Source of the DNA: DATFEN01 sp035691285 | GTDB taxonomy: Bacteria > Acidobacteriota > Vicinamibacteria > Fen-336 | Length of the DNA stretch: 26,756 bases | Assembly: GCA_035691285.1 (NCBI GenBank) | Contig: DASSJI010000221.1 | Coordinates: 1 to 26,756, forward strand | Direction of reading: 5' to 3' | Shown: positions 1-7,687 of the stretch, in pieces | Layout: every line of letters begins with the position of its first letter | How positions within the stretch are numbered: the stretch's first letter is position 1 | Translations under genes and position numbers: made by a program | The notes under the pieces: generated by a model | The model's database searches: none | What the model saw: only the letters and a program-made list of their open reading frames with translations | What the model was told of the DNA's origin: nothing

Positions 1-1000
<1,000 letters not shown>

Positions 1001-1091
1001 AACTCTCGAGCCGCTCGCGCGGCCCCTTCGTTTAACCGAAGAAACTCTTGGTTCCTAGGCCGAAATCTCGCTTCGGAATCGTCACGCACCT

Positions 1092-1106
1092 AGTTTTCAA
1101 AGAGCC
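1092..1106 (-). promoter_or_regulatory. rRNA leader boxA antitermination element
   Basis: On the minus strand this reads GGCTCTTTGAAAACT, very close to the bacterial rRNA boxA consensus (TGCTCTTTAACA, or TGCTCTTTGAAAACT in many lineages). It lies about 90 bases upstream of the 16S 5' end and downstream of both candidate promoters, which is where a NusB/S10-dependent antitermination site belongs. A short CCCC/GGGG inverted repeat lies just upstream of it at about 1108-1122. The rest of the leader down to 1001 has small potential stems but no gene. Confidence 0.8.
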
Positions 1107-1130
1107 GCCCCGACTTCAGGGGACTCGACC

Positions 1131-1160
1131 AGAATATCGAAATCGACTGGCCCATGTCAA
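1131..1160 (-). promoter_or_regulatory. rrn promoter P2 (proximal)
   Basis: On the minus strand there is a perfect -35 hexamer TTGACA at 1160-1155. A -10-like TATTCT follows at 1136-1131 with an 18-base spacer, or GATATT at 1138-1133 with 16. It sits about 130 bases upstream of the 16S gene. A perfect -35 is rare by chance in DNA this GC-rich, and a second copy upstream supports a tandem rRNA promoter arrangement. The -10 assignment is the weaker half. Confidence 0.65.
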
Positions 1161-1251
1161 GCCCTTCGTTCCCGACCTTCTGATGGGGAGTCGGCAGATG
1201 AGAACCCGCAGGCACGCCCGACGACCATTTCGCCGCTCCCGGCAACCAAAA

Positions 1252-1280
1252 ATGGTACGTCAGCGGTCCAGTGCTGTCAA
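1252..1280 (-). promoter_or_regulatory. rrn promoter P1 (distal), overlapping the tyrS stop codon
   Basis: The minus strand carries TTGACA at 1280-1275, a spacer of exactly 17 bases, and TACCAT at 1257-1252 (4 of 6 matches to TATAAT). The -35 box shares bases with the tyrS stop codon (1279-1277), so P1 begins inside the upstream gene and leaves no room for a tyrS terminator. Predicted transcription start is near 1245. Confidence 0.7.
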
Positions 1281-2458
1281 GCGTCGGCCACCACGCGGAC
1301 GAAGTGCCGCGAGCCCACCTGAAGCACGAAGCTCTCGCCTCGGGCGAGCGTCAAGGGACCCGGGCCCAGCGGCGCGCCGTCGCGCTTCACGGCCCCCTGC
1401 TTGATGAGGCGTACCGCGTCGCTGTTCGACTTCGCGAAGCCCGCCCGCACCACGAGCTCGTGGGGCTTGGCAGCTCCCGCTCGCAGCCTGAGCTCGGCCA
1501 TCGCCAAGGGCGCCTTGCGCTCCTGGTGCACCCGCCGCCACTCTTCCGCGGCGGCGGCCGCCGCCTGCTCGCCGTGGAAGTCGGCCACGAGCCGCCGCGC
1601 CAGGGCCTGTTTCGAGGCCATGGGGGCGTCCCGGCCCCGCTCGGCCTCGATCGCCTCGAGACTCTGGTCGGTCAACAGCGCGTAGTACCTCCACATGAGC
1701 GCGTCGGAGATGGAGAGCAGCTTCGCGTACATCGACTCCGCCCCTTCGGTCACGCCGACGTAGTTGCCGAGGCTCTTGGACATCTTCTCGACCCCGTCCA
1801 GCCCTTCGAGCAGCGGCGTCGTCATCACCACCTGCGGCTCGAGGCCGTAGCTGGGCATGATGTCTCGGCCGACGTTGAGGTTGAAGAGCTGGTCGGTGCC
1901 GCCCAGCTCGACGTCGGCCTTCAAGGCCACGGAGTCGTAGGCCTGGGCAAGGGGATAGAGGAACTCGTGGACCGAGATCGCTTGCCCGGCCTCGAAGCGC
2001 GTGCGGAACTCGCGCCGCTCGAGCATGCGCGCCACGCTGTAGGTGGCCGCGAGGCGCACGACCTGGTCGGCCGTCAGACCTCCCAGCCACTCGCGGTTGA
2101 AGCGGATCTCGGTCTTTTCCGGGTGCAGGATCCTGAAGACCTGCCGCTTGTAGGTCTCGGCGTTCCTCTCGATCTCCTCCCGGGTCAGGGGCGGCCGCGT
2201 CTTCGACCTCCCCGTGGGATCTCCGATCATGCCGGTGAAGTCGCCGATCACGAAGATCACGCGGTGGCCGAGGTCCTGGAAGTGCTTCATCTTCCTGAGC
2301 AGCACGGCGTGGCCCAGGTGCAGGTCGGGCGCCGTCGGGTCGAAGCCCACCTTCACGGTGAGGGGACGCTGCCGGGCGAGCTTCTCGCGCAGGGCCTCCG
2401 GCGTGACGACGTCGACGCAGCCCTTCGTGAGGTAGGCGAAGGCCGCTTCAGGAGTCAC
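1277..2458 (-). CDS. tyrS: Tyrosyl-tRNA synthetase (TyrS2/TyrZ-like)
   Basis: This class I aminoacyl-tRNA synthetase charges tRNA-Tyr with tyrosine in the cytoplasm. The 393-residue product has the HIGH-type motif HLGH at residues 47-50 within GFDPTAPDLHLGH, and the KMSKS loop at 225-229. A C-terminal S4 RNA-binding domain lies around residues 330-393 (the AGFAKSNSDAVRLIKQGAV region). Length and motif spelling fit the shorter bacterial TyrZ-type subgroup. The start is GTG at 2458, forming a GTGA overlap with the purN stop, so translation is probably coupled. It is the last gene of a purM-purN-tyrS run on the minus strand, and the following rRNA promoter overlaps its stop codon. Confidence 0.97.
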   Translation of the reverse strand: MTPEAAFAYLTKGCVDVVTPEALREKLARQRPLTVKVGFDPTAPDLHLGHAVLLRKMKHFQDLGHRVIFVIGDFTGMIGDPTGRSKTRPPLTREEIERNAETYKRQVFRILHPEKTEIRFNREWLGGLTADQVVRLAATYSVARMLERREFRTRFEAGQAISVHEFLYPLAQAYDSVALKADVELGGTDQLFNLNVGRDIMPSYGLEPQVVMTTPLLEGLDGVEKMSKSLGNYVGVTEGAESMYAKLLSISDALMWRYYALLTDQSLEAIEAERGRDAPMASKQALARRLVADFHGEQAAAAAAEEWRRVHQERKAPLAMAELRLRAGAAKPHELVVRAGFAKSNSDAVRLIKQGAVKRDGAPLGPGPLTLARGESFVLQVGSRHFVRVVADA

Positions 2459-3084
2459 GCCGCCTCGTTCACATGGACGCGACGGCCCTCGACGCGGCAG
2501 CGCCCCTCCAGGACCAGGCGCACCGCCCGCGGGTAGATGCGATGCTCGGCCTCGAGGATGCGCGACGAGAGGGATTCCACGCTGTCGTCCTCTCGGACCA
2601 CCACGGCCTCCTGAAGCACGATGGGTCCGCTGTCGAGCCCCTCGTCCACGAAGTGGACCGTCGCGCCGCTGACCTTGGCGCCGTGCTCGAGGGCCTGGCG
2701 CTGCGCTTCGAGGCCCGGGAAGGCCGGCAGCAGCGAGGGGTGAACGTTCAGCAGGCGCTCCCGGAACGCCCGGACGAAGGCGGGGGAGAGACGCCGCATG
2801 AAGCCCGCCAGGCAGACGAGGTCGACGTCGCGCTCGCGCAGGCTCTCCACGAGCTCGGCGTCGTACTCCTCGCGGGCGCGCCCACGATGATCGAAGACGA
2901 GCGCGGGGACGCCCGCGGCGCTGGCTCGCGCGAGACCCGGCGCCCCGGCGACGTTCGAGATCACGACAGCCACCTCTCCGCCGAGACCGCCGGCACGGGC
3001 GGCATCGAGCAGCGCCTGGAGATTCGTGCCGCGGCCGCTGATCAGCACGCCCACGCGGCCGGGCCTCGTGGCTGCCCGCGTCAC
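2455..3084 (-). CDS. purN: Phosphoribosylglycinamide formyltransferase 1 (GART)
   Basis: PurN transfers a formyl group from 10-formyl-tetrahydrofolate to glycinamide ribonucleotide, the third step of de novo purine synthesis. The 209-residue product shows the N-terminal phosphate-binding SGRGTN motif near residues 16-21, the catalytic-region NVHPSLLPAFPG segment, and GATVHFVDEGLDSGPI. Together these cover the active site of the folate-dependent GART family, and the length is typical. I chose GTG at 3084 because it forms a GTGA overlap with the purM stop and gives the expected family N-terminus. The longer open frame continues upstream inside purM and is not coding. purM upstream catalyses the fifth step of the same pathway. 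Confidence 0.97.
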   Translation of the reverse strand: MTRAATRPGRVGVLISGRGTNLQALLDAARAGGLGGEVAVVISNVAGAPGLARASAAGVPALVFDHRGRAREEYDAELVESLRERDVDLVCLAGFMRRLSPAFVRAFRERLLNVHPSLLPAFPGLEAQRQALEHGAKVSGATVHFVDEGLDSGPIVLQEAVVVREDDSVESLSSRILEAEHRIYPRAVRLVLEGRCRVEGRRVHVNEAA

Positions 3085-4097
3085 TCCCAGGCGACGCCCG
3101 CGCCGGGCGCCACGCGGCCGATCACGAAGCTCGGCTCGCCGCGGCGCTCCAGGGAATGCTCGACGTCGTGGAGATCGTCGGGCGAGACCACTGCGACCAT
3201 CCCGATCCCCATGTTGAAGGTGCGGAACATCTCCTCGTCCTCGACCTGGCCGCGCGTCTGCAGCAGTCGGAACAGCGGGGGCACCTCCCACGCGCCGCGG
3301 CGCACGACCGCCGCGAGACCCTCCGGCAGCACCCGGGGCAGGTTGCCCTGAAAGCCGCCGCCCGTGATGTGGCAGAGCGCCTTGATCTTGCGCCGCTCGA
3401 GCAGCGGCTCGAGGGCGTGCAGGTAGCCCCGGTGCGGGGCGAGCAGGGCCTCGCCGACGGTCCCGCCCAGCTCCGGCAAGGGCGTCGACGTCACGTAGCC
3501 GCAGGCGTCGAACAGGACGCGGCGTGCAAGCGAGAAGCCGTTGGTGTGGAGGCCCGCAGACGGCAGGCCGACCAGGATGTCTCCGTCCCGCACCCCCGCC
3601 GGCAGCGCGCGGTTCCGCTCGACGACGCCCACGATGAAGCCGGCCAGGTCGTAGTCGTCCTCGCCGTAGGTGTCCGGCATCTCGGCCGTCTCGCCACCGA
3701 TCAGCGGGCAGCCGAACTCCCGGCAGCCGCGCGCCAAGCCCGCCACGATGGCCTCGACGCGCTCGGCATCCATCCGGCCCAGGGCGATGTAGTCCATGAA
3801 GAACAGCGGCGCCGCGCCCTGGACGAGGATGTCGTTGACGCAATGGGCGACGAGGTCGTAGCCGACCGTGTCGTGGCGCCGAGCCTGGATCGCGACCTTG
3901 ATCTTCGTGCCGACGCCGTCCGCCGAGGACACCAGCACGGGCTCCTCGTACGCACCGAGCTCGGGGCGGAACAGCGCACCGAACGAGCCGATCTCCGAGA
4001 GCACGCCGGCGTTGAAGGTGCCGCGGGCCAGAGCCTTGATGCGCGCCTTGGCCGCGTCGGCAGAGGCGATGTCGACGCCGGCACCCTTGTAGTCCAT
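3081..4097 (-). CDS. purM: Phosphoribosylformylglycinamidine cyclo-ligase (AIR synthetase)
   Basis: PurM uses ATP to close the imidazole ring, converting formylglycinamidine ribonucleotide to aminoimidazole ribonucleotide in purine synthesis. The 338-residue protein begins MDYKGAGVDI and carries family segments SSADGVGTK (about residues 57-65), GGETAEMPD, GLPSAGLHTNG and HITGGGFQGN, matching the PurM/AIRS superfamily from end to end at normal length. The ATG at 4097 is preceded by a TAGAAT -10-like hexamer only 13 bases upstream and by no clear ribosome-binding site. It is the first gene of the purM-purN-tyrS run and diverges from the prenyl synthase across a 79-base gap. Confidence 0.97.
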   Translation of the reverse strand: MDYKGAGVDIASADAAKARIKALARGTFNAGVLSEIGSFGALFRPELGAYEEPVLVSSADGVGTKIKVAIQARRHDTVGYDLVAHCVNDILVQGAAPLFFMDYIALGRMDAERVEAIVAGLARGCREFGCPLIGGETAEMPDTYGEDDYDLAGFIVGVVERNRALPAGVRDGDILVGLPSAGLHTNGFSLARRVLFDACGYVTSTPLPELGGTVGEALLAPHRGYLHALEPLLERRKIKALCHITGGGFQGNLPRVLPEGLAAVVRRGAWEVPPLFRLLQTRGQVEDEEMFRTFNMGIGMVAVVSPDDLHDVEHSLERRGEPSFVIGRVAPGAGVAWE

Positions 4098-4110
4098 CGC
4101 GCGCGGGCGG

Positions 4111-4116
4111 ATTCTA
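4111..4116 (-). promoter_or_regulatory. Candidate -10 element for purM
   Basis: TAGAAT on the minus strand, 13 bases before the purM ATG. No convincing -35 is visible 16-18 bases further upstream. The same hexamer lies before the PpiD-like gene and the STAS gene. If used, it would give a transcript with almost no leader. Confidence 0.4.
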
Positions 4117-4139
4117 CCATCCGCTCCACGTGGGCGTTC

Positions 4140-4169
4140 TTGCGGGGCGCGAAAGCGCGGCAGTAAGAT
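4140..4169 (+). promoter_or_regulatory. Candidate promoter of the prenyl synthase gene, possibly leaderless
   Basis: A -35-like TTGCGG at 4140-4145 and a -10-like TAAGAT at 4164-4169 are separated by 18 bases. The -10 ends only seven bases before the GTG start at 4177, so the predicted transcription start falls at or next to the start codon. There is no Shine-Dalgarno-like purine run between 4146 and 4176. Confidence 0.45.
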
Positions 4170-4176
4170 CCCACCG

Positions 4177-5079
4177 GTGAGCGAGTCGCCGTCTGCGCTC
4201 TTCGCGTCACTGGAGCAGACGCTCCAGGAACGTCACCAGGGCGTCGAGACGGCACTGCGCGAGCACGCTCCCCGCGGGGAGTCCCCCGAGGTCCTGGCGG
4301 CGGTCGACGCCAGCCTGTTCGCGCCCAGCAAGCGGCTCCGGCCGATCCTGGCGCTGCTCGTGGCCGACGTGCTGGGCGGCGACGCGCGCAGCGTGCTGCC
4401 CGCCGCCTGTGCGATCGAGATGGTGCACACCGCGAGCCTGATCCTCGACGACCTGCCGGCGATGGACGATGCCAAGGAGCGCCGCGGCCGTCCCGCCTGC
4501 CACGTCGCGTTCGGCGAGGCGAACGCGATCCTCGCCGCCTTCGCCTTGCTGACACGCGGTTTCGAGGTGCTGGCTTCGGGCTGGCCCGGCGGCCCCGAGG
4601 CGCTGGGCCGCTGCGAGATCGCCCAGGACCTGGCCAGGGCCGTGGGGCCCAGCGGCATGATCGCGGGCCAGGCCAGGGACCTCGCTGTGACCGACCGCAC
4701 GATCGACTTCGCGACCCTCGAGTTCATCCACAGCCGCAAGACCGGGGCCCTCTTCATCGCAGCGGCGGCCCTGGGCGCCCGCGCAGCGGGCGCGGCGCCC
4801 TGGGCGCAGCGCGCGGTCGCGAGCTACGCGAAGAACCTGGGCCTCGCCTTCCAGATCGTCGACGACCTGATCGACGCCACCGGTGCGGCCGCGGAGGCCG
4901 GCAAGGACGTGGGCCAGGACCTCAAGAAGACGACGTTCGTGTCCTTCGCGGGCATCGCGGGCGCCCGCCAGCTCGCCTCGGAGCTGACCGGCGCAGCCGA
5001 GGAGGCGCTCAAGGCCTTCGGCCCCGCCGCCCAGCCGCTCCGCGAGCTGGCGCGCTACGTGGTCGCCCGCAGGAGGTGA
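4177..5079 (+). CDS. ispA: Short-chain trans-prenyl diphosphate synthase (FPP/GGPP synthase type)
   Basis: This enzyme condenses isopentenyl diphosphate onto allylic diphosphates, feeding undecaprenyl, quinone or carotenoid synthesis. The 300-residue product has the first Asp-rich motif DDLPAMD at residues 91-97, which includes the two-residue insertion of bacterial enzymes. It also has GQARDL near 164-169, HSRKTG near 185-190, and the second Asp-rich motif DDLID at 229-233 followed by GKDVGQDLKK. The fifth residue before the first motif, the classic chain-length position, is Ala86. Bacterial FPP synthases usually have an aromatic residue there, so a product longer than C15 is possible. The start is GTG with no ribosome-binding site. 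Its stop overlaps the ribosome-binding site of the next small gene. Family membership is certain; product length is not. Confidence 0.9.
   Translation: MSESPSALFASLEQTLQERHQGVETALREHAPRGESPEVLAAVDASLFAPSKRLRPILALLVADVLGGDARSVLPAACAIEMVHTASLILDDLPAMDDAKERRGRPACHVAFGEANAILAAFALLTRGFEVLASGWPGGPEALGRCEIAQDLARAVGPSGMIAGQARDLAVTDRTIDFATLEFIHSRKTGALFIAAAALGARAAGAAPWAQRAVASYAKNLGLAFQIVDDLIDATGAAAEAGKDVGQDLKKTTFVSFAGIAGARQLASELTGAAEEALKAFGPAAQPLRELARYVVARRR
5071..5076 (+). promoter_or_regulatory. Ribosome-binding site of the LysW-like gene
   Basis: AGGAGG, six bases before the ATG at 5083 and immediately next to the preceding stop codon TGA (5077-5079). It is one of the strongest ribosome-binding sites in the window and is the main reason for calling such a short gene. 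Confidence 0.8.
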
Positions 5080-5082
5080 GGC

Positions 5083-5235
5083 ATGACGCGGTGTCCGGAG
5101 TGTCAGGCGGACCTGGAGCTCGACGGCTACGAGCTCGACGTGGGCGAGAGCATCAACTGTCCGGAGTGCGCGACGGAGCTCAAGGTCACGAGCAGCGAGC
5201 CGCTGGCCGTCGCCCTCGCGGACCAGGAAGGCTAG
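5083..5235 (+). CDS. LysW-like zinc-ribbon small protein (50 residues)
   Basis: This short reading frame starts at ATG 5083 and ends at TAG 5233-5235. A strong ribosome-binding site, AGGAGG at 5071-5076, runs into the stop codon of the prenyl synthase, so translation is probably coupled. The product has two CPEC knuckles (residues 4-7 and 26-29), which should bind one zinc ion. Between and after them lie acidic, beta-rich segments (ADLELDGYELDVGE, ATELKVTSSEPLAVALA) that closely resemble LysW, the amino-group carrier of the alternative lysine/arginine pathway. The C-terminal EDWGE tail that carries the substrate in true LysW is absent; this protein ends ADQEG. No lysX/argX-type ligase is in the window, so the carrier role is unsupported and the function is unknown. 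Confidence 0.8.
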   Translation: MTRCPECQADLELDGYELDVGESINCPECATELKVTSSEPLAVALADQEG

Positions 5236-5242
5236 CCCGCCC

Positions 5243-5581
5243 TCACGCGAAGCGGGCCAGGGCCTCCTTCTCGTCCTGGTAGAGCTCGAAGATCGGCAGC
5301 AGCCGGGCGATGTAGAGGGTGGACTGCACCTTCTCGCCCGCGTTCAGAAGCTTGAGCTCGGCTCCCGCGCGCCGCGCACGCTTCAAGCTGGCGACCAGCT
5401 CGCCTACTCCCGCCGAGTCCATGAAGGAGACCGCGGAGAGATTGAGCAGGATCTTCCGCCAGCTCTCCTTGAGCAGCTCGTCGATCGTGTCCCGCAGCAG
5501 CTCGTCGCCCAGGCCGGCGGTGAGCTTGCCGGCCATGTCCACGATCACGACGTCGTCCTTCCGGCGCACCTCGACGTGCAT
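5243..5581 (-). CDS. STAS-domain protein, anti-sigma factor antagonist type
   Basis: The 112-residue protein is essentially one STAS domain of the SpoIIAA/RsbV class. These proteins bind and are phosphorylated by serine kinases of partner-switching pathways. The conserved helix-1 signature is MDSAGVGELV, with Asp55 and the predicted phospho-acceptor Ser56 in the place of the SpoIIAA serine. The N-terminal strand and loop (DDVVIVDMAGKLT) are also typical. No kinase, phosphatase or sigma factor lies nearby, so the partner is unknown. The ATG at 5581 lies 12 bases after the stop of the PpiD-like gene, suggesting co-transcription. A TAGAAT hexamer overlapping that stop could give an additional short-leader promoter. 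It converges with the LysW-like gene across seven bases. Confidence 0.88.
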   Translation of the reverse strand: MHVEVRRKDDVVIVDMAGKLTAGLGDELLRDTIDELLKESWRKILLNLSAVSFMDSAGVGELVASLKRARRAGAELKLLNAGEKVQSTLYIARLLPIFELYQDEKEALARFA

Positions 5582-5593
5582 GGCGCGCCTATT

Positions 5594-7525
5594 CTAGCCC
5601 TGGGGGCCCACCAGGCGCCGGAAGACCTCGGCGTTGCGCTCGACGCTGACGCGCTGGCGCGCCGAATCGAGGAACGCCTCGAACAGCTTCTGGCGCCGCT
5701 CCTGGCGCAGGGCCGCGACCAGGGCGTCCTTCTGCTTCGCGAACTCCGCCGGATCGAAGGGCTTCTTTTCCAGCACCCTGAGCACCGCGTAGCCCGCCTC
5801 GACGGCGACCGGGTGCGAGAGCACCTGCTCCTTCAGCGCGAACGCGACGTCGTCGAGTCCGGCCCCCGAGCCCAGATCCCCGAGAGCCTGGCCTCGCGAG
5901 ACGAGGCCCGGCGTCTCCTTGCGCACGAGGCCCAGGGCCTGCGCGGCCTTCTCGAGACCGCCCCGCTCCGCGCGGCTCCTGAGCTCGGCCGACAGCTCCC
6001 GCGCCCGGGAGCGGGCCTTCTCCTGCAGCACGTCCGCGCGCACCCGCTCCTTCACCTCGGAGAGCTCCGGGTCGCGCGGCGCCTGCACCTCCGAAAGCGC
6101 GATGAAGGCGTAGCCCTGCGGCAGCGCGAAGGGCTGCCGCTCCTGCTCGCCCTTCGTCTTGAGCTCGAAGGCCCGCGCCACGAGCCGCTGGGAGGCGAGC
6201 GGCGCCGGGAGCTCGTTCCGCGCGAAGGGCGCGCTGCGCTCCACCTTGAGGGCAGCGGCCGCGGCCGCCTTGGCGAGGGCGTCGCCCTTCTCGAGGCGCG
6301 CCGCGACGGCGCCGGCCTTCTCCTCGGACAGCGCGCGCACGCGCCGGGCCACGAGGCCCTCCCGGAGGCGGTCGCGTACCTCGGCGAGGGGCGGCGTGGT
6401 CTCCTCGCGATGCGCCGACACCCTGATCACGTGGTAGCCGTACGGCGTTTTGACGAGCTCCGACAGCTGCCCGGCCTTGAGCCCGAAGGCGGCGTCCTCG
6501 AACGGCGGAACCATGGCGCCGCGCCCGAAGCAGCCGAGATCCCCGCCGTTCGCGGCCGAGCCCTTGTCCTCGGAGGCGCGCTTCGCGACGCTCGCGAAGT
6601 CGGCGCCCTTGACCAGCTCGGCGCGCAGGCCTTCGGCGATGGCCCGGGCCTCGTCGTCGGGGTGCCCCTCGCCCGCGTCCCCCTTGACCTTCACGAGGAC
6701 GTGGCTGGCGCAGACCTGCTCGCCCTGTTTCAGCTCGTCCTTGCGCTTCTCGTACTCCAGCTCGACCTCGCGCTCCGTCACGCTGACGTGGGGGCGCAGG
6801 GCGTCGGCGTCGACGAGGACGTACTCCACGACGCGACGCTCGGGAACCCGGTAGTCGGCCTTGCGGGCCTCGAAGCGCGCGCCCACCTCGCCCTCGTCGG
6901 CCGTCGCCCCAGGGCGGAAGCGGGCGGCGTCGACGAGGACGTACTCGGCCTTGATCTGCTCGCTGCGGCGCCGGAACTCGCGCTCGGCCTCGGCTTCCGA
7001 CACGCTCACCCCGCCGGCCACGAGGCCCTCCAGCTTGCGGCGCACGAGCTCGGCGCGCACCGAGGCCTCGAAGTCTTCGACGCTCAGCCCGCGCAGCTCG
7101 AGCAGGCGCCTGATCTCGGCGGTTCCCACGAAGCGACCCTCGCGCTGGTAGTCGGGAGCGGTGGCGATCTCCTGGGCCACCGCCGCGTCGTCCACGCTCA
7201 GCCCGAGGCGCTGCGCCTCGAGCGCGACCAGCCGTTCGGCCACCAGGCCCGAGAAGACCTGCTCCTCGAGGCCGAGGCGGCGCAGCATCTCGGCATCGGC
7301 TCTCCCCTGGTACAGGCGCTCGTAGAATTGGCGCTGGCGCAGGTAGCTCCGCTGGAACTCGCCAACCGTGATGTTGAGGCCGCCCACCGTGGCCAGCCGC
7401 TCGCCGGGGCTGCCGGCCTGGGCGCCCTGGAACGCGGGGATGTAGAGGATGATGAACGCCGCGATCACCAGCCAGAGGAAGACATAGAGCCACCTTCGGT
7501 GGCGCCGCATGAAACTGAGAGCCAT
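5594..7525 (-). CDS. ppiD: PpiD-like membrane-anchored peptidyl-prolyl isomerase / periplasmic foldase
   Basis: PpiD-type proteins are inner-membrane-anchored chaperones that act on newly secreted proteins in the periplasm. The 643-residue product starts MALSFMRRHRR, followed by one hydrophobic segment (about residues 13-30). Next come a SurA_N-type helical region and a parvulin (PpiC) domain at about 272-371, recognisable by ASHVLVK, the FASVAKRASED region, NGGDLG and TPYGYHVIRV. A second helical half extends to the C-terminus. I chose ATG 7525, not 7570, because a purine-rich GGCAGGAAG precedes it and the basic N-terminus abuts the membrane segment. A promoter with TAGAAT and TTGTCT lies upstream. 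The STAS gene follows 12 bases downstream. The PpiD label rests on architecture; the isomerase activity is not proven. Confidence 0.87.
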   Translation of the reverse strand: MALSFMRRHRRWLYVFLWLVIAAFIILYIPAFQGAQAGSPGERLATVGGLNITVGEFQRSYLRQRQFYERLYQGRADAEMLRRLGLEEQVFSGLVAERLVALEAQRLGLSVDDAAVAQEIATAPDYQREGRFVGTAEIRRLLELRGLSVEDFEASVRAELVRRKLEGLVAGGVSVSEAEAEREFRRRSEQIKAEYVLVDAARFRPGATADEGEVGARFEARKADYRVPERRVVEYVLVDADALRPHVSVTEREVELEYEKRKDELKQGEQVCASHVLVKVKGDAGEGHPDDEARAIAEGLRAELVKGADFASVAKRASEDKGSAANGGDLGCFGRGAMVPPFEDAAFGLKAGQLSELVKTPYGYHVIRVSAHREETTPPLAEVRDRLREGLVARRVRALSEEKAGAVAARLEKGDALAKAAAAAALKVERSAPFARNELPAPLASQRLVARAFELKTKGEQERQPFALPQGYAFIALSEVQAPRDPELSEVKERVRADVLQEKARSRARELSAELRSRAERGGLEKAAQALGLVRKETPGLVSRGQALGDLGSGAGLDDVAFALKEQVLSHPVAVEAGYAVLRVLEKKPFDPAEFAKQKDALVAALRQERRQKLFEAFLDSARQRVSVERNAEVFRRLVGPQG

Positions 7526-7577
7526 GATCTTCCTGCCTTCACCTGGGCCGCCCGATACGGGGACCGCCAAAACGGTG

Positions 7578-7607
7578 ATTCTAGGGGCTAAGGGCCGGAC
7601 GAGACAA
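7578..7607 (-). promoter_or_regulatory. Candidate promoter of the PpiD-like gene
   Basis: On the minus strand TTGTCT (7607-7602) and TAGAAT (7583-7578) are separated by 18 bases. Predicted transcription start is near 7571, giving a leader of about 45 bases before the ATG at 7525. It is divergent from, and adjacent to, the FecR-gene promoter. Confidence 0.55.
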
Positions 7608-7618
7608 GGGCGGCGCGT

Positions 7619-7648
7619 TTGCGTGCCGGCGAAAACGGAGGCTATAAT
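7619..7648 (+). promoter_or_regulatory. Candidate promoter of the FecR-GGDEF-mre unit
   Basis: A perfect TATAAT at 7643-7648 is preceded, with an 18-base spacer, by TTGCGT (7619-7624). In such GC-rich DNA a consensus -10 stands out. The predicted start near 7655 leaves a leader of about 33 bases before the ATG at 7688. No comparable promoter is seen before the downstream genes, so this may drive much of the block through rodA or beyond. Confidence 0.6.
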
Positions 7649-7687
7649 CTTGCGCCACGTAAGTCTCGACTACTGAAAGAGATTCGG

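Noticed and set aside
2455..3843. The 462-codon frame as a long purN fusion
   Set aside because: The part before 3084 is purM read out of frame; only the last 209 codons match PurN.
5083..5235. Calling the small zinc-ribbon protein a genuine LysW amino-group carrier
   Set aside because: The substrate-bearing EDWGE tail is missing and no LysX/ArgX, LysZ or LysY genes are nearby, so only LysW-like is supported.
7526..7570. Upstream ATG 7570 as the start of the PpiD-like gene
   Set aside because: It would add 15 residues without family similarity and would lie at the predicted transcription start. ATG 7525 has a purine-rich ribosome-binding site.
5576..7591. A 671-codon plus-strand open frame opposite the PpiD-like gene
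   Set aside because: Antisense shadow; the minus strand gives a full membrane-anchored parvulin architecture.
7549..7687. Possible GEMM-type cyclic-dinucleotide riboswitch before the FecR gene
   Set aside because: Given the candidate cGAMP synthase I looked for the conserved GEMM core in this gap and before mreB. The core is absent and the leader after the predicted start is only about 33 bases.
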